Origin: Rhodospirillales bacterium URHD0017
GTDB taxonomy: Bacteria > Pseudomonadota > Alphaproteobacteria > Reyranellales > Reyranellaceae
Length of the DNA stretch: 64,000 nucleotides
Direction of reading: 5' to 3'
NCBI GenBank assembly: GCA_900110395.1
Contig: FODP01000022.1
Location: 47,632 to 111,631 of the forward strand
Both the position numbers and the translations under genes were made by a program. The notes below the pieces were generated by a model. The model was not told the DNA's origin and ran no database searches. It saw only the letters and a program-made list of their open reading frames with translations. Shown piece by piece: positions 43,360 to 52,587 of this stretch (its first letter is position 1; every line of letters begins with the position of its first letter).

Positions 43360-44886
43360 ATGTCGCTCAATGCCGTTGAGCGTCGCCTGCTCGATATCCG
43401 GGACGCGTGGACGTCGTTCACCGGCGACCCGGGGAAGCGACTGCTGGTGTGGGAGATGCCATCCTCCTCCTACCGCCTCGCCGAGTGCTTCTTCGAAGCG
43501 CAGAAGTTCGAGGTCGAGTACGCAACGCAGGATCTCTGCATCGTCTTCAAGGAGCCGTTCGAGCACTCGATCCAGTACGCCCGGGCGTTGAAGCAGGTGC
43601 TGGCCGGCAGTTACGCGACAAGCCGGGCCGATATCGAGAGCGAAGGCATTCCGGCCGACTGGTCGCTCCCACCCGACGAGTTTCCGGATTCCGCCTACGG
43701 CTTTGTCCAGGCCGTGCGCTCTTTCGGGTCGCGCCATCACCAGCACTTCAATCACCTGGCAGCCATCCTGATGCCGACGGAGGTGTCGGACGAAGCGGCG
43801 TTCGCCGGTTGGCTCGCTCGCGCGCTCGCCGCCAAGCTGCCGGAGCGGCTTCGCATCGTCGTGCTCGACCCCGCCGAGGCGCCGCGGCTGGCTTCGCTTT
43901 CAGGTGACGGCGACCCACGCGTTCGCCACGAGCATCTCGCCCTCGATGTGCTCGCGGTGGCGCAGGAGACCTTCGCCCAGGAGCGCGTGGCCGGACCGGC
44001 GGGCGCGTTTCGCAACATGCTGATGGCGCTGGTGTCACTGGTCGAGAAAGGTCGCGTCGAGGAGGTGCGGAGCAAGGCGGCGGACGCCTATGCCTTCGCC
44101 GGCAGCCAGGGCTGGAGCGACCAGCAGGCGGCTGTCGCCATCCTGGTCGCCGGTGCGCAGCTGAAGGAGCAACGCCATGACGAGGCGATCGCGACTTACC
44201 GCATCGCCGATGATGCCGCCAAGCGCGCCGCGGAAGCGGGGAACCCTGCCGGGCGACAGCTCGCGATCCAGGCGAAGCTGGGCGAGGCAGGGGCGCATCT
44301 TGGCGCCGCACGCCCTGCGGACGCGGCACACAGCTACGACGACGCGGCAGAACTCGCGCTGGCGATCCCCGATCTCATCATCGCCGTAGAAGCGCTGCGC
44401 ATGGCCGCCTTCTGTCGCGCGCGCATGGAAGATCGCGACGGCGCCATCGTGCGGGGGCGACAGGCCCTGCAGATCGGCAACAGATTGCGACCCGAAGTGC
44501 GCAACATCACGTCCCTGCCCATCGCGGCGTCGGATCTGATGAACGTTCTGGATCCGCAGCGGGCCGAACGGATCAAGGCACTCCGCGGTGATGCCGAGAA
44601 GCAGAGCGCCTCGTTGCTGGCAGAGACTGAGACACGCATCGCAGGTCTCGAGCGGACAACAGGGCGAGACGCCTTCGATGCGGTCGAACGCGATCTCGCC
44701 GTCGCCGATGTGGCGATCTGGCGCGAGGCCGAGGGGCTGCTGCAGGATGTAGTCGCCGGCGGCGGTGCCGATTTCCAGCAGGACTTCGACACGGCGCGAG
44801 CCCTTCTTGGCTTTGCCTGGCCACTTGGTGCGGGTGCAGCCGAGGCGTTTGCCCTGACGGTGGACGCACCTGGTGCCTCGTCATGA
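43360..44886 (+). CDS. TPR-like protein, putative effector adaptor
   Basis: A 508-residue protein I do not recognise by name. The N-terminal 170 residues contain WEMPSSSYRLAECFFEAQKFEVEYATQDL and a RHHQHFNHLAAILMP stretch. Residues about 225-400 are a run of TPR-like helical hairpins rich in Ala (AYAFAGSQGWSDQQAAVAI, EQRHDEAIATYRIADDAAKRA, DAAHSYDDAAELALAI). ATG 43360 has GGGGACG upstream; a TTG overlapping the vgrG stop is possible. It lies between vgrG and the PAAR-Rhs gene, overlapping the latter by 4 bp. That is exactly where effector-loading adaptors or chaperones sit, so this is the likely role. Confidence 0.72.
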   Translation: MSLNAVERRLLDIRDAWTSFTGDPGKRLLVWEMPSSSYRLAECFFEAQKFEVEYATQDLCIVFKEPFEHSIQYARALKQVLAGSYATSRADIESEGIPADWSLPPDEFPDSAYGFVQAVRSFGSRHHQHFNHLAAILMPTEVSDEAAFAGWLARALAAKLPERLRIVVLDPAEAPRLASLSGDGDPRVRHEHLALDVLAVAQETFAQERVAGPAGAFRNMLMALVSLVEKGRVEEVRSKAADAYAFAGSQGWSDQQAAVAILVAGAQLKEQRHDEAIATYRIADDAAKRAAEAGNPAGRQLAIQAKLGEAGAHLGAARPADAAHSYDDAAELALAIPDLIIAVEALRMAAFCRARMEDRDGAIVRGRQALQIGNRLRPEVRNITSLPIAASDLMNVLDPQRAERIKALRGDAEKQSASLLAETETRIAGLERTTGRDAFDAVERDLAVADVAIWREAEGLLQDVVAGGGADFQQDFDTARALLGFAWPLGAGAAEAFALTVDAPGASS

Positions 44887-47800
44887 TGCCGGCGGCGAAA
44901 CACGGAGATCCGCAGCTTGGGGTGGATATCCATCTCTGTGTGGTGCCTCCTTCGCCGTCGCCGGTGCCTTTGCCGACGCCGCACATGTCCATGGTCTTCG
45001 ACCCGATGGACTACCTGCCGTTCATCGGGGCGACGGTGACGGTGTGCGGCATGAAGCGCGCCGTCGCCGGTACGTCGGGCACCGTGGTGCACATTCCACC
45101 GGGTTTTCCCTTCGCGCCCAAGCTGCCGGACAAGAACGACGAGATCTTCATGGGCAGCGCGACGGTCGTCGCGGATGGCGACCCGTTCTCCTTTCTCGGC
45201 GTGCCTGTGCTCGCCTGCCAGGTCGTGGGCATGCCGAGCCCGCCACGCCCGAGGCGGAAGGGCGGACCGCGGGCCATGTTGCTGCCCACGGTCTTCAACC
45301 TCGCCATCCCGAGCACCGTCTTCGTCGGCGGGCCGCCGACCATCTCGCTCATGGGGATGGCGTTCAAGCTGGGTTTTGCCGGGCTCGGACGGCTGGCGAA
45401 AACCCGCTTTGCCAAAGCCCTGGGGACACGATTTCGCAACTGGCGCAAAGCAAAGTTCGGCCATCTGAAATCGAGTTTCCTGAAATGCACCATCCTTCGG
45501 GCGGAGCCGGTGAACATCGTTACCGGCGCCGTTTCTGTCGAGCAGGAGGACTTCGCCCTCACTGGCCCGATCTTGCTGAGGTGGACGCGGAGCTATGCCT
45601 CCGACAATCCCCGTCGCGGCGCCTGTGGCACAGGATGGGAGACGCCGGCGGATGCACGGCTGGAGCATGATCGGGAGAGCGGTGTCGTCCTGTTTCATGA
45701 TCCCGAGGGAAACATTGCGATTTTCCCTGCCGCGCCGCATGACGTAGGCGCCGCGGCCTCGGTGCTCGAGCTGATGGATGGCGCCCGACTGTCGGACGAG
45801 GGCGAGGAGTTCAGGATTCGCACCAAGGAGGACTGCGTATACCGTTTTCGCAAGAGTCACGTGGCTGCGACGTCAGACGGGAACCTGGAATATCCGCTGG
45901 GCGTCATCGAAGATCTCTACGGCAACACGCTGTCGTACGAACGGGACACCCAGCGCCGGTTGATTGCGATTTGCGAACGAGCCGGTCGCCGCATCGAGGT
46001 CGAGTATGGAACGGCCGGGCTGATCCGGCGGGTCTCGCTGCATGTTCCGGAAAGTGGCTTCCGGCATGTCTTCGTCGAGTATGAACAGGATGAGCGGGAC
46101 GACCTGTCGGAGGTGCGCGACACGCTCGGCCATCCGCTCCGCTTCGTCTATGACGAACACCACATGGTGCGGCACGCGGACCGCAATGGCCTGTCCTTTC
46201 ACTACCAGTACGACAAAGCGCCGAGTGGTTGGCGGGTCGTACGCTCCTGGGGCGACGGCGGCCTCCACGATTATCGGTTCGACCATCTCGATGCGGCCAA
46301 CGAACGCCGGATCACGGATTCGCTTGGGGGACTCTCGATTGTAACTCTTGATGAGCGAGGGCTGCCTGTCAGCGAGGTCGATCCCCTGGGCGGGCTGACC
46401 ACGTTCGAGTACGACGAGGCCGGACGCACCACGGCAGTGACCGACCGGGGCGGTCTCAGAACCGAGTACCAATACGACGAGCGGGGAAACCTGCTTTCGG
46501 TGAAGCTGCCGGACGGGGCAACGACATCCCATGCCTACGACGAAGGCAGTCACCTGGTGCGCACGACCGATCCATTGGGACGCAACTGGGACTTCACCTG
46601 GTCCGCGCAGGGAGCGCTGCTGGAACACAAGGATCCGGCCGGCGGCAAGGCCACATTTCGCTATGGTGCCACAGGTTGTCCTCTCGAATTCGCGGATGCG
46701 GAAGGCAGGACCGCTCGATACGGGTACGATGCGAGCGGCAATCAGACGGAAATGATCGACGCGTCAGGGGCCATCACCCGGTTCGACTACAATGAACTCG
46801 GCGAGGTGACCCGGGAGATCGATCCGCTCGGCCGCATCACCCGGCATTTCTATGACAACAAGGGAAGGCACATCCGCACCTCGCTTCCCAGCGGAGTCAA
46901 TACGGAATTCGCCTACGATGCCGAGGACAACGTGATCCGGGAGACGGACGAGGATGGCGGGATCACCACCGTCGAATACTGCGGAACCGGCGAGGTCAAG
47001 CGGCAACGGCTCGCCGATGGGCACAGCATCGAGTACCACTACGACACCGAGGAACGCCTGATCGCCATCACCAACCAGAAGGGCGAGAGCTATCGGCTCG
47101 GGCGCGATGCGCTCGGTCGTGTGGTGGAAGAGACCGATTATTGGGGCCATGCATGGCGCCGCGAACTAACGCCTGCCGGCCACGTACGCCGAACCGTCGA
47201 TCCATTGGGCCGGGTGAGCGAGTACACGACCGATGCGCTCGGCCGTGTCCTGAAGAGCTCTTCACCAGATTCCTTCCATCCGGATCGGCTTCTCAGCGAG
47301 ACTTTTGAATTCGATCTCTGCGGCAATCTCGTGGCCTGCGAGAACGACAACATCAGAATCGAGCGCGAGCTCGATGCGCTCGATCGGGTTGTCGAGGAGC
47401 GCCAAGGCAACCTCGCCGTCGTCAAGAACGTGTACGATCAGGAGGGCCGACGCATCCGGCGGCAGGTGTCGATCAGTTCCGATCAAGGTCCGATCGAACA
47501 CGACGTGTCCTTTGCCTACGATGCCGACGGACGGTGGGAAAAGGTCGTTGTCGATGGCCGGACGACCACGCACGCGGATCGGGATGCCGCCGGCCAGATC
47601 AGCGCCGAAGCCCTGCTTGGCGGACTGCGGCGCGAATATCGCTATGACCGCGACGGCAACCTTGCGGCACAGCGCATGCTTGCGGCCAGCGGGCCGCTGT
47701 TCGTGCAACAGTACAAACGCGACGGGCGCGCCAATATCACCGGACGGCGCGATTCGGAGTTCGGCGATGACCGGTATGCGTACGATGCCGTGGGCCGGCC

Positions 47801-48932
47801 AACCGGCCACTGGAATCCGTCCGGCGCCGCGCACACCGTATGGAATGACCCTGTCGGGGACAGGCTTTCGACTCGGGTATCGGACGAAAACGGCTTGCAA
47901 GGCCGGTGGAGTCGTACAGGCAGCTATCAGGACATCGGCTATCGATTCGATGCCGCCGGCAACCTCACCGAGCGCTCCGACCCGCACAGGACCTCCACGT
48001 TCGTCTGGGACGCCAACCAGAGACTCGTGCAAAGCCATACGGGAGACGAGACGATAACCTATCTGTACGATCCGCTGGGACGCCGCATCGCAAAGCTGTC
48101 ATCGGCGCGAGAGGTCCGGTTCGTGTGGGACGAGGATGCCCTGGCAGGCGATGTCGTCTGTCGTCCGAACGGATCTCACGTCCAGTGGCGGGAGTGGATC
48201 AACGTCCCCGACTCCTTCGCACCGCTGGCGATGCGCCAGGGTGGCATTCCCCTCGAGAAGCCTACTCTGCATCTCTATCACAATGAGCCCAATGGAGCCC
48301 CTGTCCGGCTGTTCGACGAGGAGGGCAAAGCAGTCTGGATGGCGGCCTATGATTGCTGGGGGACAGCGCATCCGCTTCGCGGAGAGAACGGGATGAACCC
48401 GCTGCGGCTGCAGGGGCAGTATGACGACGCGGAAACCGGCCTGCACTACAACCGGCACCGCTACTATGATCCGAACATAGGGCAGTTCATTTCCTACGAC
48501 CCGCTGGGTCTTGCAGCGGGGACGAACCTGTCGGCATTTGGCCCGAACGTCTGGAGCTGGATCGATCCTCTTGGTCTAAAGTGCCTGCGAAACTGGACAC
48601 GAAAGAACACCGCGGCGGGAAAATTGCCACGCTTCTCCGGGCGCACCCGGAACTATGTCAGGCGGCAACTGCAGGCGCATGGCTTCAGCCGAGATAGGTC
48701 GGTTCTGAACAGTGAGCATTGGTGGCATCCGGATGGATCGAAAATACGTATGGACCCTCCGCACAAGGAATGGCGAGGGCCGGCGAATGGCGGATTCCGC
48801 GGCGACGTCGAGCACCATGTCCACAAGGAGTGGACTGGGCCGGGAGGCCTTCAGAAGCTGGACGACTACGGACGCGCCAGCGCTGACATGAACCGCACGC
48901 ATATCATCATTAAGAAGAGCGCTCATGGATGA
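44883..48932 (+). CDS. PAAR-Rhs polymorphic toxin (T6SS effector)
   Basis: It is 1349 residues. Residues 1-110 are a PAAR-like tip domain (AKHGDPQLGVDIHLCV, FIGATVTVCGMKRA, GSATVVADGDPFSFLG). A short hydrophobic/basic linker follows. An Rhs beta-cocoon with dozens of YD repeats (YDERGNLLSV, YDASGNQTEM, YDALGR-type) spans residues about 190-1210. The conserved cleavage region YYDPNIGQFISYDPLGL ... SWIDPLGL ends near residue 1232. The last 117 residues are the variable toxin: basic N-terminus, then NSEHWWHPDGSKIRMDPPHK, GGFRGDVEHHVHKEW and a final HIIIKKSAHG. I cannot assign the toxin to a known family; the His/Asp-rich motif suggests a nuclease-like active site. Confidence 0.92.
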   Translation: MMPAAKHGDPQLGVDIHLCVVPPSPSPVPLPTPHMSMVFDPMDYLPFIGATVTVCGMKRAVAGTSGTVVHIPPGFPFAPKLPDKNDEIFMGSATVVADGDPFSFLGVPVLACQVVGMPSPPRPRRKGGPRAMLLPTVFNLAIPSTVFVGGPPTISLMGMAFKLGFAGLGRLAKTRFAKALGTRFRNWRKAKFGHLKSSFLKCTILRAEPVNIVTGAVSVEQEDFALTGPILLRWTRSYASDNPRRGACGTGWETPADARLEHDRESGVVLFHDPEGNIAIFPAAPHDVGAAASVLELMDGARLSDEGEEFRIRTKEDCVYRFRKSHVAATSDGNLEYPLGVIEDLYGNTLSYERDTQRRLIAICERAGRRIEVEYGTAGLIRRVSLHVPESGFRHVFVEYEQDERDDLSEVRDTLGHPLRFVYDEHHMVRHADRNGLSFHYQYDKAPSGWRVVRSWGDGGLHDYRFDHLDAANERRITDSLGGLSIVTLDERGLPVSEVDPLGGLTTFEYDEAGRTTAVTDRGGLRTEYQYDERGNLLSVKLPDGATTSHAYDEGSHLVRTTDPLGRNWDFTWSAQGALLEHKDPAGGKATFRYGATGCPLEFADAEGRTARYGYDASGNQTEMIDASGAITRFDYNELGEVTREIDPLGRITRHFYDNKGRHIRTSLPSGVNTEFAYDAEDNVIRETDEDGGITTVEYCGTGEVKRQRLADGHSIEYHYDTEERLIAITNQKGESYRLGRDALGRVVEETDYWGHAWRRELTPAGHVRRTVDPLGRVSEYTTDALGRVLKSSSPDSFHPDRLLSETFEFDLCGNLVACENDNIRIERELDALDRVVEERQGNLAVVKNVYDQEGRRIRRQVSISSDQGPIEHDVSFAYDADGRWEKVVVDGRTTTHADRDAAGQISAEALLGGLRREYRYDRDGNLAAQRMLAASGPLFVQQYKRDGRANITGRRDSEFGDDRYAYDAVGRPTGHWNPSGAAHTVWNDPVGDRLSTRVSDENGLQGRWSRTGSYQDIGYRFDAAGNLTERSDPHRTSTFVWDANQRLVQSHTGDETITYLYDPLGRRIAKLSSAREVRFVWDEDALAGDVVCRPNGSHVQWREWINVPDSFAPLAMRQGGIPLEKPTLHLYHNEPNGAPVRLFDEEGKAVWMAAYDCWGTAHPLRGENGMNPLRLQGQYDDAETGLHYNRHRYYDPNIGQFISYDPLGLAAGTNLSAFGPNVWSWIDPLGLKCLRNWTRKNTAAGKLPRFSGRTRNYVRRQLQAHGFSRDRSVLNSEHWWHPDGSKIRMDPPHKEWRGPANGGFRGDVEHHVHKEWTGPGGLQKLDDYGRASADMNRTHIIIKKSAHG

Positions 48933-49533
48933 CGCACAAGTGAGCAGGATGCTGCGGTCAGGCTCGAGCCAGGCGCGCGTCGATGCCGTGCGGTACCTGG
49001 TGCGGCACAATCCAAGACTTGAGGGATCGAGCGAGCTCAGGAAGCTCCTGGCGGACGCGTTCGCGGGAGATGGCGAGCTGCGGTCGGAGGGAACAGCCCT
49101 TGTGCTGACCGTACCGCACGATGAATTCATCGGACTCTATCGCAGCATGATGACCTCGCAGGATCCCGAGAATCGGCAGGCGGCGCTCCAGGGAGCGGAT
49201 CCCTGGCTGCACAGCGGCGTAATCGCCAAACCGGAAATGTGTGCCTTGATCGAGAATTCACTCGGCCTGGCTGATCCATGGACGCGATTTCTCGCGGCGG
49301 CTCAACTCGCCCGTCTGTGCGGCGGTGGTCGGAACGCCTGGTCCGCCGCAGCCGATGCCATCGTGGCGGCGGAAACGCCGCCAACACCGTGGTGGCGCAC
49401 CATCCGCTCGCAAGCCGAGGAATTTCTCCAGCCCTGGAGTGAAAGCTACCAGCCGCTGAACGAAGAGCTTGTGCGGCGGGGGGCAGCGCCATTGGAGCAG
49501 CCGAAGGCGCGGCCTGGAGATTCGAACTCCTAG
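48925..49533 (+). CDS. Putative immunity protein for the Rhs toxin
   Basis: It is 202 residues, predominantly helical, with HEAT-like spacing (SQARVDAVRYLVRHNP, NRQAALQGADPWLHSG, RFLAAAQLARLCGGG). It starts 8 bp inside the Rhs stop region, the standard position of a cognate immunity gene. There is no signal peptide, so it protects in the cytoplasm, fitting a nuclease-type toxin. The last seven codons (ending GDSNS) and the stop are read from a tRNA-Arg 3'-end remnant, so the original C-terminus may have been replaced when the element integrated. Confidence 0.68.
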   Translation: MDDAQVSRMLRSGSSQARVDAVRYLVRHNPRLEGSSELRKLLADAFAGDGELRSEGTALVLTVPHDEFIGLYRSMMTSQDPENRQAALQGADPWLHSGVIAKPEMCALIENSLGLADPWTRFLAAAQLARLCGGGRNAWSAAADAIVAAETPPTPWWRTIRSQAEEFLQPWSESYQPLNEELVRRGAAPLEQPKARPGDSNS

Positions 49534-49556
49534 CCTTCTGATCCGTAGCTCAGTGC
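49507..49556 (-). other. tRNA-Arg(ACG) 3'-half remnant, copy A (attachment-site-like)
   Basis: On the reverse strand this reads an anticodon loop CTACGGA, then atcagaagg, a T-arm ggagttcgaatctcc and a degenerate acceptor end. The 5' half of the tRNA is missing. Bases 49517-49550 match copy B (50794-50827) at 33 of 34 positions. It overlaps the end of the immunity gene. A crossover in the anticodon/T-arm region of a tRNA is typical of tyrosine-recombinase integration. Confidence 0.75.
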
Positions 49557-49699
49557 CTGCTGGTCAGCACATCTGCAGATGACCCAGAGCAGACCATCTT
49601 CTCGATGTCCGCAGCTACCCACCGGGTGCCCCGCACCACAACTTAGCGCTGCAAACATTCGAATTTTATCGAACGGCGATGGACTGCCGGAAACAATCT

Positions 49700-50303
49700 T
49701 CCTAGCTTTCATCGTCGGATTGGGGAGGCAAACGGGCGAGACGCGGCTCTATCTCTGCTACGACTTCGCCGACAAGTCGGGCTACGCCGGCGCGCAGAGG
49801 CGGCAGAAGCTGATCGACACTTTCGCTGGCCTCGCCTGCCTGCCACAAGCCGGCATGATCGCCGCCAGCCGGCCCATCGGGCCGTTCAATTCCTTCTCCA
49901 ACGAGGACCACTGGATCGACGACCCGACGGCGCCTGGCGTCGTGCTGGCGGGCGACGAGGCGGGTCACAACGATCCGATCATCGGCCGGGCCTGTCGATC
50001 GCGCTGCGCGACGTGCGGCTGCTGAGCGAGATCATCCTCGATGGCAGGCGCGACCAAAACGCCTTTCGTCCCTACGTCGAGGAAAGAGCCGAGCGCATGC
50101 GCCGGCTGCGCATTGCCGCGCGCCTGCGGGCAAAGCTCAATGCCGAGTTCGGCGAGGAGGCGCGGCAAAGGCGCCAGTGCGCCGGGCGAAGGACCCGCGT
50201 CGACAAGGCGCCGTCGCCCCTCGGCGTGATCCTGCTCGGGCCGGAAAAGGTTCCGGCCGCTTTCTTCGAGCAGTCCACAATCGACGCCATGGTAGCGCCG
50301 TAG
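49700..50303 (+). pseudogene. FAD-dependent monooxygenase, 5'-truncated and frameshifted
   Basis: From about 49715 the frame reads RQTGETRLYLCYDFADKSGY, later SRPIGPFNSFSNEDHWIDDP and the FAD-binding VVLAGDEAGHNDPIIG, a class A flavin monooxygenase C-terminal half. At about 49991 the frame breaks (RACRSRCATCGC then stop). Adding one base continues GLSIALRDVRLLSEI and on through AFRPYVEERAERMRRLRIAARLRA to a stop at 50303. The N-terminal Rossmann half is absent. It is thus a decayed fragment between the two tRNA-Arg remnants. Confidence 0.72.
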
Positions 50304-50780
50304 TGCATCGTCCGCGTTCCTCAAGTCTCTATGATTGGAACCGTAGAAGACTGGCTTTGAGCGATTGATCGTTGGACTAAGGCCACTGTCCGCTATTGGC
50401 CCTTTCCAGACATGGCAAGGGACAGGAGCGATGTCCGCTTTCGGCCTAAAAGCGGTCGTCTCGAAACTGGATGGATGCAAGCAACTCGCCGCATGGCCCG
50501 CTAGAGCCCGCCTGTCTTCGAGGGAGGTAAACTAACTCTCACACGATTGGGCGGTCAGCCTCAGGCAGCTTCAGGCTCCCGCCGAATCCGAATGCGGACA
50601 CGCCGCCAAGCCTGCTCAGAAGCGTCTTCGATTTGAGCTTTGTCTTCTTCAGCGACATCAGCCTTCGCCCCTCACCCAAGAGAGTGTGGTCAGACCGCAC
50701 GACTTAGCGAATGTAGGGGAGCGGTCTGAGACCAGGGAGAGACTAAGAGAACCAGCCTACTCGCTAAGTCCTCGAAAGAA
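50304..50780. other. Gene-poor stretch
   Basis: No supported gene. One short reverse-strand frame at about 50530-50665 would give a 40-residue basic peptide (MSLKKTKLKSKTLLSRLGG...), with nothing to support it. This segment lies between the FAD fragment and the second tRNA remnant. Confidence 0.5.
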
Positions 50781-50838
50781 TGGCGCGCCCGAAGAGATTC
50801 GAACTCCTAACCTTCTGATCCGTAGCTAGATGCCCATT
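50781..50838 (-). other. tRNA-Arg(ACG) 3'-half remnant, copy B (attachment-site-like)
   Basis: Better preserved than copy A. Reverse strand from 50838: gcatctag, anticodon region CTACGGATC, agaaggtt, T-arm aggagttcgaatctctt, acceptor cgggcgcgcca, i.e. the complete 3' half including the encoded acceptor end. The 5' half (D-arm) is not found beyond 50838, so no functional tRNA is predicted. With copy A it brackets 1.28 kb as direct repeats. Confidence 0.8.
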
Positions 50839-51609
50839 GGAGTGAAATGTGGGGCCGATCAACAAGTTAGCCTGAATTTGGTCGCACGCTCATGGCCTGT
50901 TTCAGGCCCCATTTTGGCCGCTTGTTGCACTCCTGATTTCCAGTCATTCATGGTCGTTGCAGCCGATGTTACCGGGAAGCCCGATACCGCCGGACGCACT
51001 TACTTGGCTTCGGCGGCCCAGGTCGTGTCGGAGGCATCCGATAGCTGTCAGTCACCGGGCTGCCGTCGCCGCCACACCACCGCGGTCGTGGCCGATCGGC
51101 AGACCGGGCAAGCGAGGTGGACTCGTGGTCGTGTCCGGATCTTGTCCTATGGCCGCAGGTGGTTTGGCCGGCGTCGCCAAGAAATGAATATGGCGCTGCG
51201 CGCTCCTCGAGCCAGAAGCCCGTCTCTTGCCGCTATCGCCCAGCCGATCCTGCGACGTGAGAATCATCAGAATTTTCATATCGTTTATCTCGCTTGTCTC
51301 GCTCATCGGGACTCTTGCGCTCAGCGCGCGCCTCTTTGAAGAATGTCCAGGCGCACAACCTTCACAGTACAACCTGAGGACCGCCGAACAGGAGCCGCAG
51401 CCTGGTCTGGCAAGCCGATGGCGTTCTTGGTGTCCTGCGGATCATCCCAAGAGTGTAGTGGCCACCGTAGCGCTCTACGCTCGATATTCTCCCGATAGTC
51501 AGCCGCAAAGCTTTGATCGAGGACCAATTCCGGATTTGCCTCGAACGCGGTAAGCGAAGGCTGGATGGTTGTTGCTGCTTACAAGAAATCGAGCATCTCG
51601 GGCACAAGC
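50839..51609. other. Gene-poor stretch
   Basis: Several overlapping short frames occur, none with a recognisable motif, ribosome-binding site or consistent composition. I see no supported gene. Confidence 0.5.
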
Positions 51610-51769
51610 ATGAACTTGCGATTAGGTTTTCAGGCGCTCTTGCAACACGCTGAACGCAGTCAGTTCCATTTGGTCGTCGCGGAGGCGCTTGCGGGGGGGC
51701 TCGCAGCCACCGAGGCCGACATTCCTTAGCAGTTCCAGTTTGAGGACTTAGTAGCGGCTCTCGGCAACT
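51610..51769 (+). pseudogene. Serine recombinase (resolvase) fragment
   Basis: The frame from 51610 reads FQALLQHAERSQFHLVVAEAL, which resembles the segment of large serine recombinases before the conserved DRLSRD (normally F..LL..A..G.FD.V..EALDRLSRDQEDIA). It then continues in degenerate form through ATEADIP, a stop, and QFQFEDLVAAL. Both the catalytic-Ser N-terminus and the rest of the protein are missing. This is a relic of a mobile element. The 280 bp after it hold nothing I recognise. Confidence 0.4.
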
Positions 51770-52048
51770 AGGCCAGCGGATCCGCATCGCCGCCGCACGA
51801 CGACGAAGAAGCTCAGCACCGCGACGAATACCAGAGTAACAAAGCAGTGACGGCACCGGTCGCATAGATGTCGCTGCTCTGCCGAGTTCGCCCGGCTGCA
51901 TCGGTGACGGAGACGTTATCGTAGCCGGCGTCCACCGTCAGCTGTTTGATGCGGCCCTTCAACGGACAAGGCTCTCCGGGCGGACTTTGCGTCCATCGTC
52001 TCGTTCCGAGCCAGATCAATAGCTACGGCATCATGAATTTGCCGCCGC

Positions 52049-52276
52049 TCAATTCTTACCTCCGGGTGTTTCATCGGAGTGCGCAAAGGTCCCCCCCAGT
52101 GCCAGTGGTGCTGCAGTACGTGCTGAGTCTGCCAAAGCTTCCACCCGCGTGGAGAATGTCTTCGTTGAACGCGCTATCTCAACCGCGTCCTGCTGGCGGA
52201 TGATTTGCCAGCCGAACGGCGCTGTCGACGGCCCCCTGCGAGTAATACGCAAAACGTATTGGATTGGGCGGCTCAT
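52049..52276 (-). CDS. Small conserved hypothetical protein
   Basis: It is 75 residues: MSRPIQYVLRITRRGPSTAPFGWQ, then IIRQQDAVEIARSTKTFSTRVEALADSARTAAPL. The pattern FGWxIxR...E..RS..TF.TR.EAL.DS.R.AA recalls a group of small hypothetical proteins frequent in rhizobia-like genomes, often beside mobile DNA. The function is unknown. One of the few plausible intact small genes in this decayed zone. Confidence 0.5.
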   Translation of the reverse strand: MSRPIQYVLRITRRGPSTAPFGWQIIRQQDAVEIARSTKTFSTRVEALADSARTAAPLALGGTFAHSDETPGGKN

Positions 52277-52587
52277 CTTTCAACGAGACACTGAAGTAGA
52301 ATAGTCTGCTTTGTCACTATAAGTACGTCCTCCTAAACAGGTTAAGAGGCTGGCCCGCGACCTTCAAGGCTCAATGCTGCACATTGGAATATAATCCCCG
52401 GAACCCTGGCCCAGACATCTTCGTTGCACCCCTCTGCTGGTCCCCTGAGTCGACCGCAACCGCGAGAGATCCGCGCTTGCCGATGTTCGTTCCAGGCCCT
52501 CAGGCTAGTCTGTAATCGCCTCACCCAACGTCGTAATAGAGGCGCCTTGCCCCGGTCGCATCATCGAGGGCGAACTATCATGACGCA
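52277..52587. other. Intergenic stretch
   Basis: Three hundred bases between the small hypothetical protein and the beta-helix pseudogene. Base composition is less GC-rich around 52300-52340. No promoter or gene could be read with confidence. Confidence 0.4.

Noticed and set aside
50781..50838. A complete tRNA gene
   Set aside because: Only the 3' half (anticodon loop to acceptor) matches tRNA-Arg; the D-arm and 5' acceptor strand are absent in the following bases.
51362..51901. A 179-codon reverse frame as a gene
   Set aside because: Cys/Ser/Arg-rich with no motif, overlaps the recombinase remnant on the other strand and lacks a ribosome-binding site.
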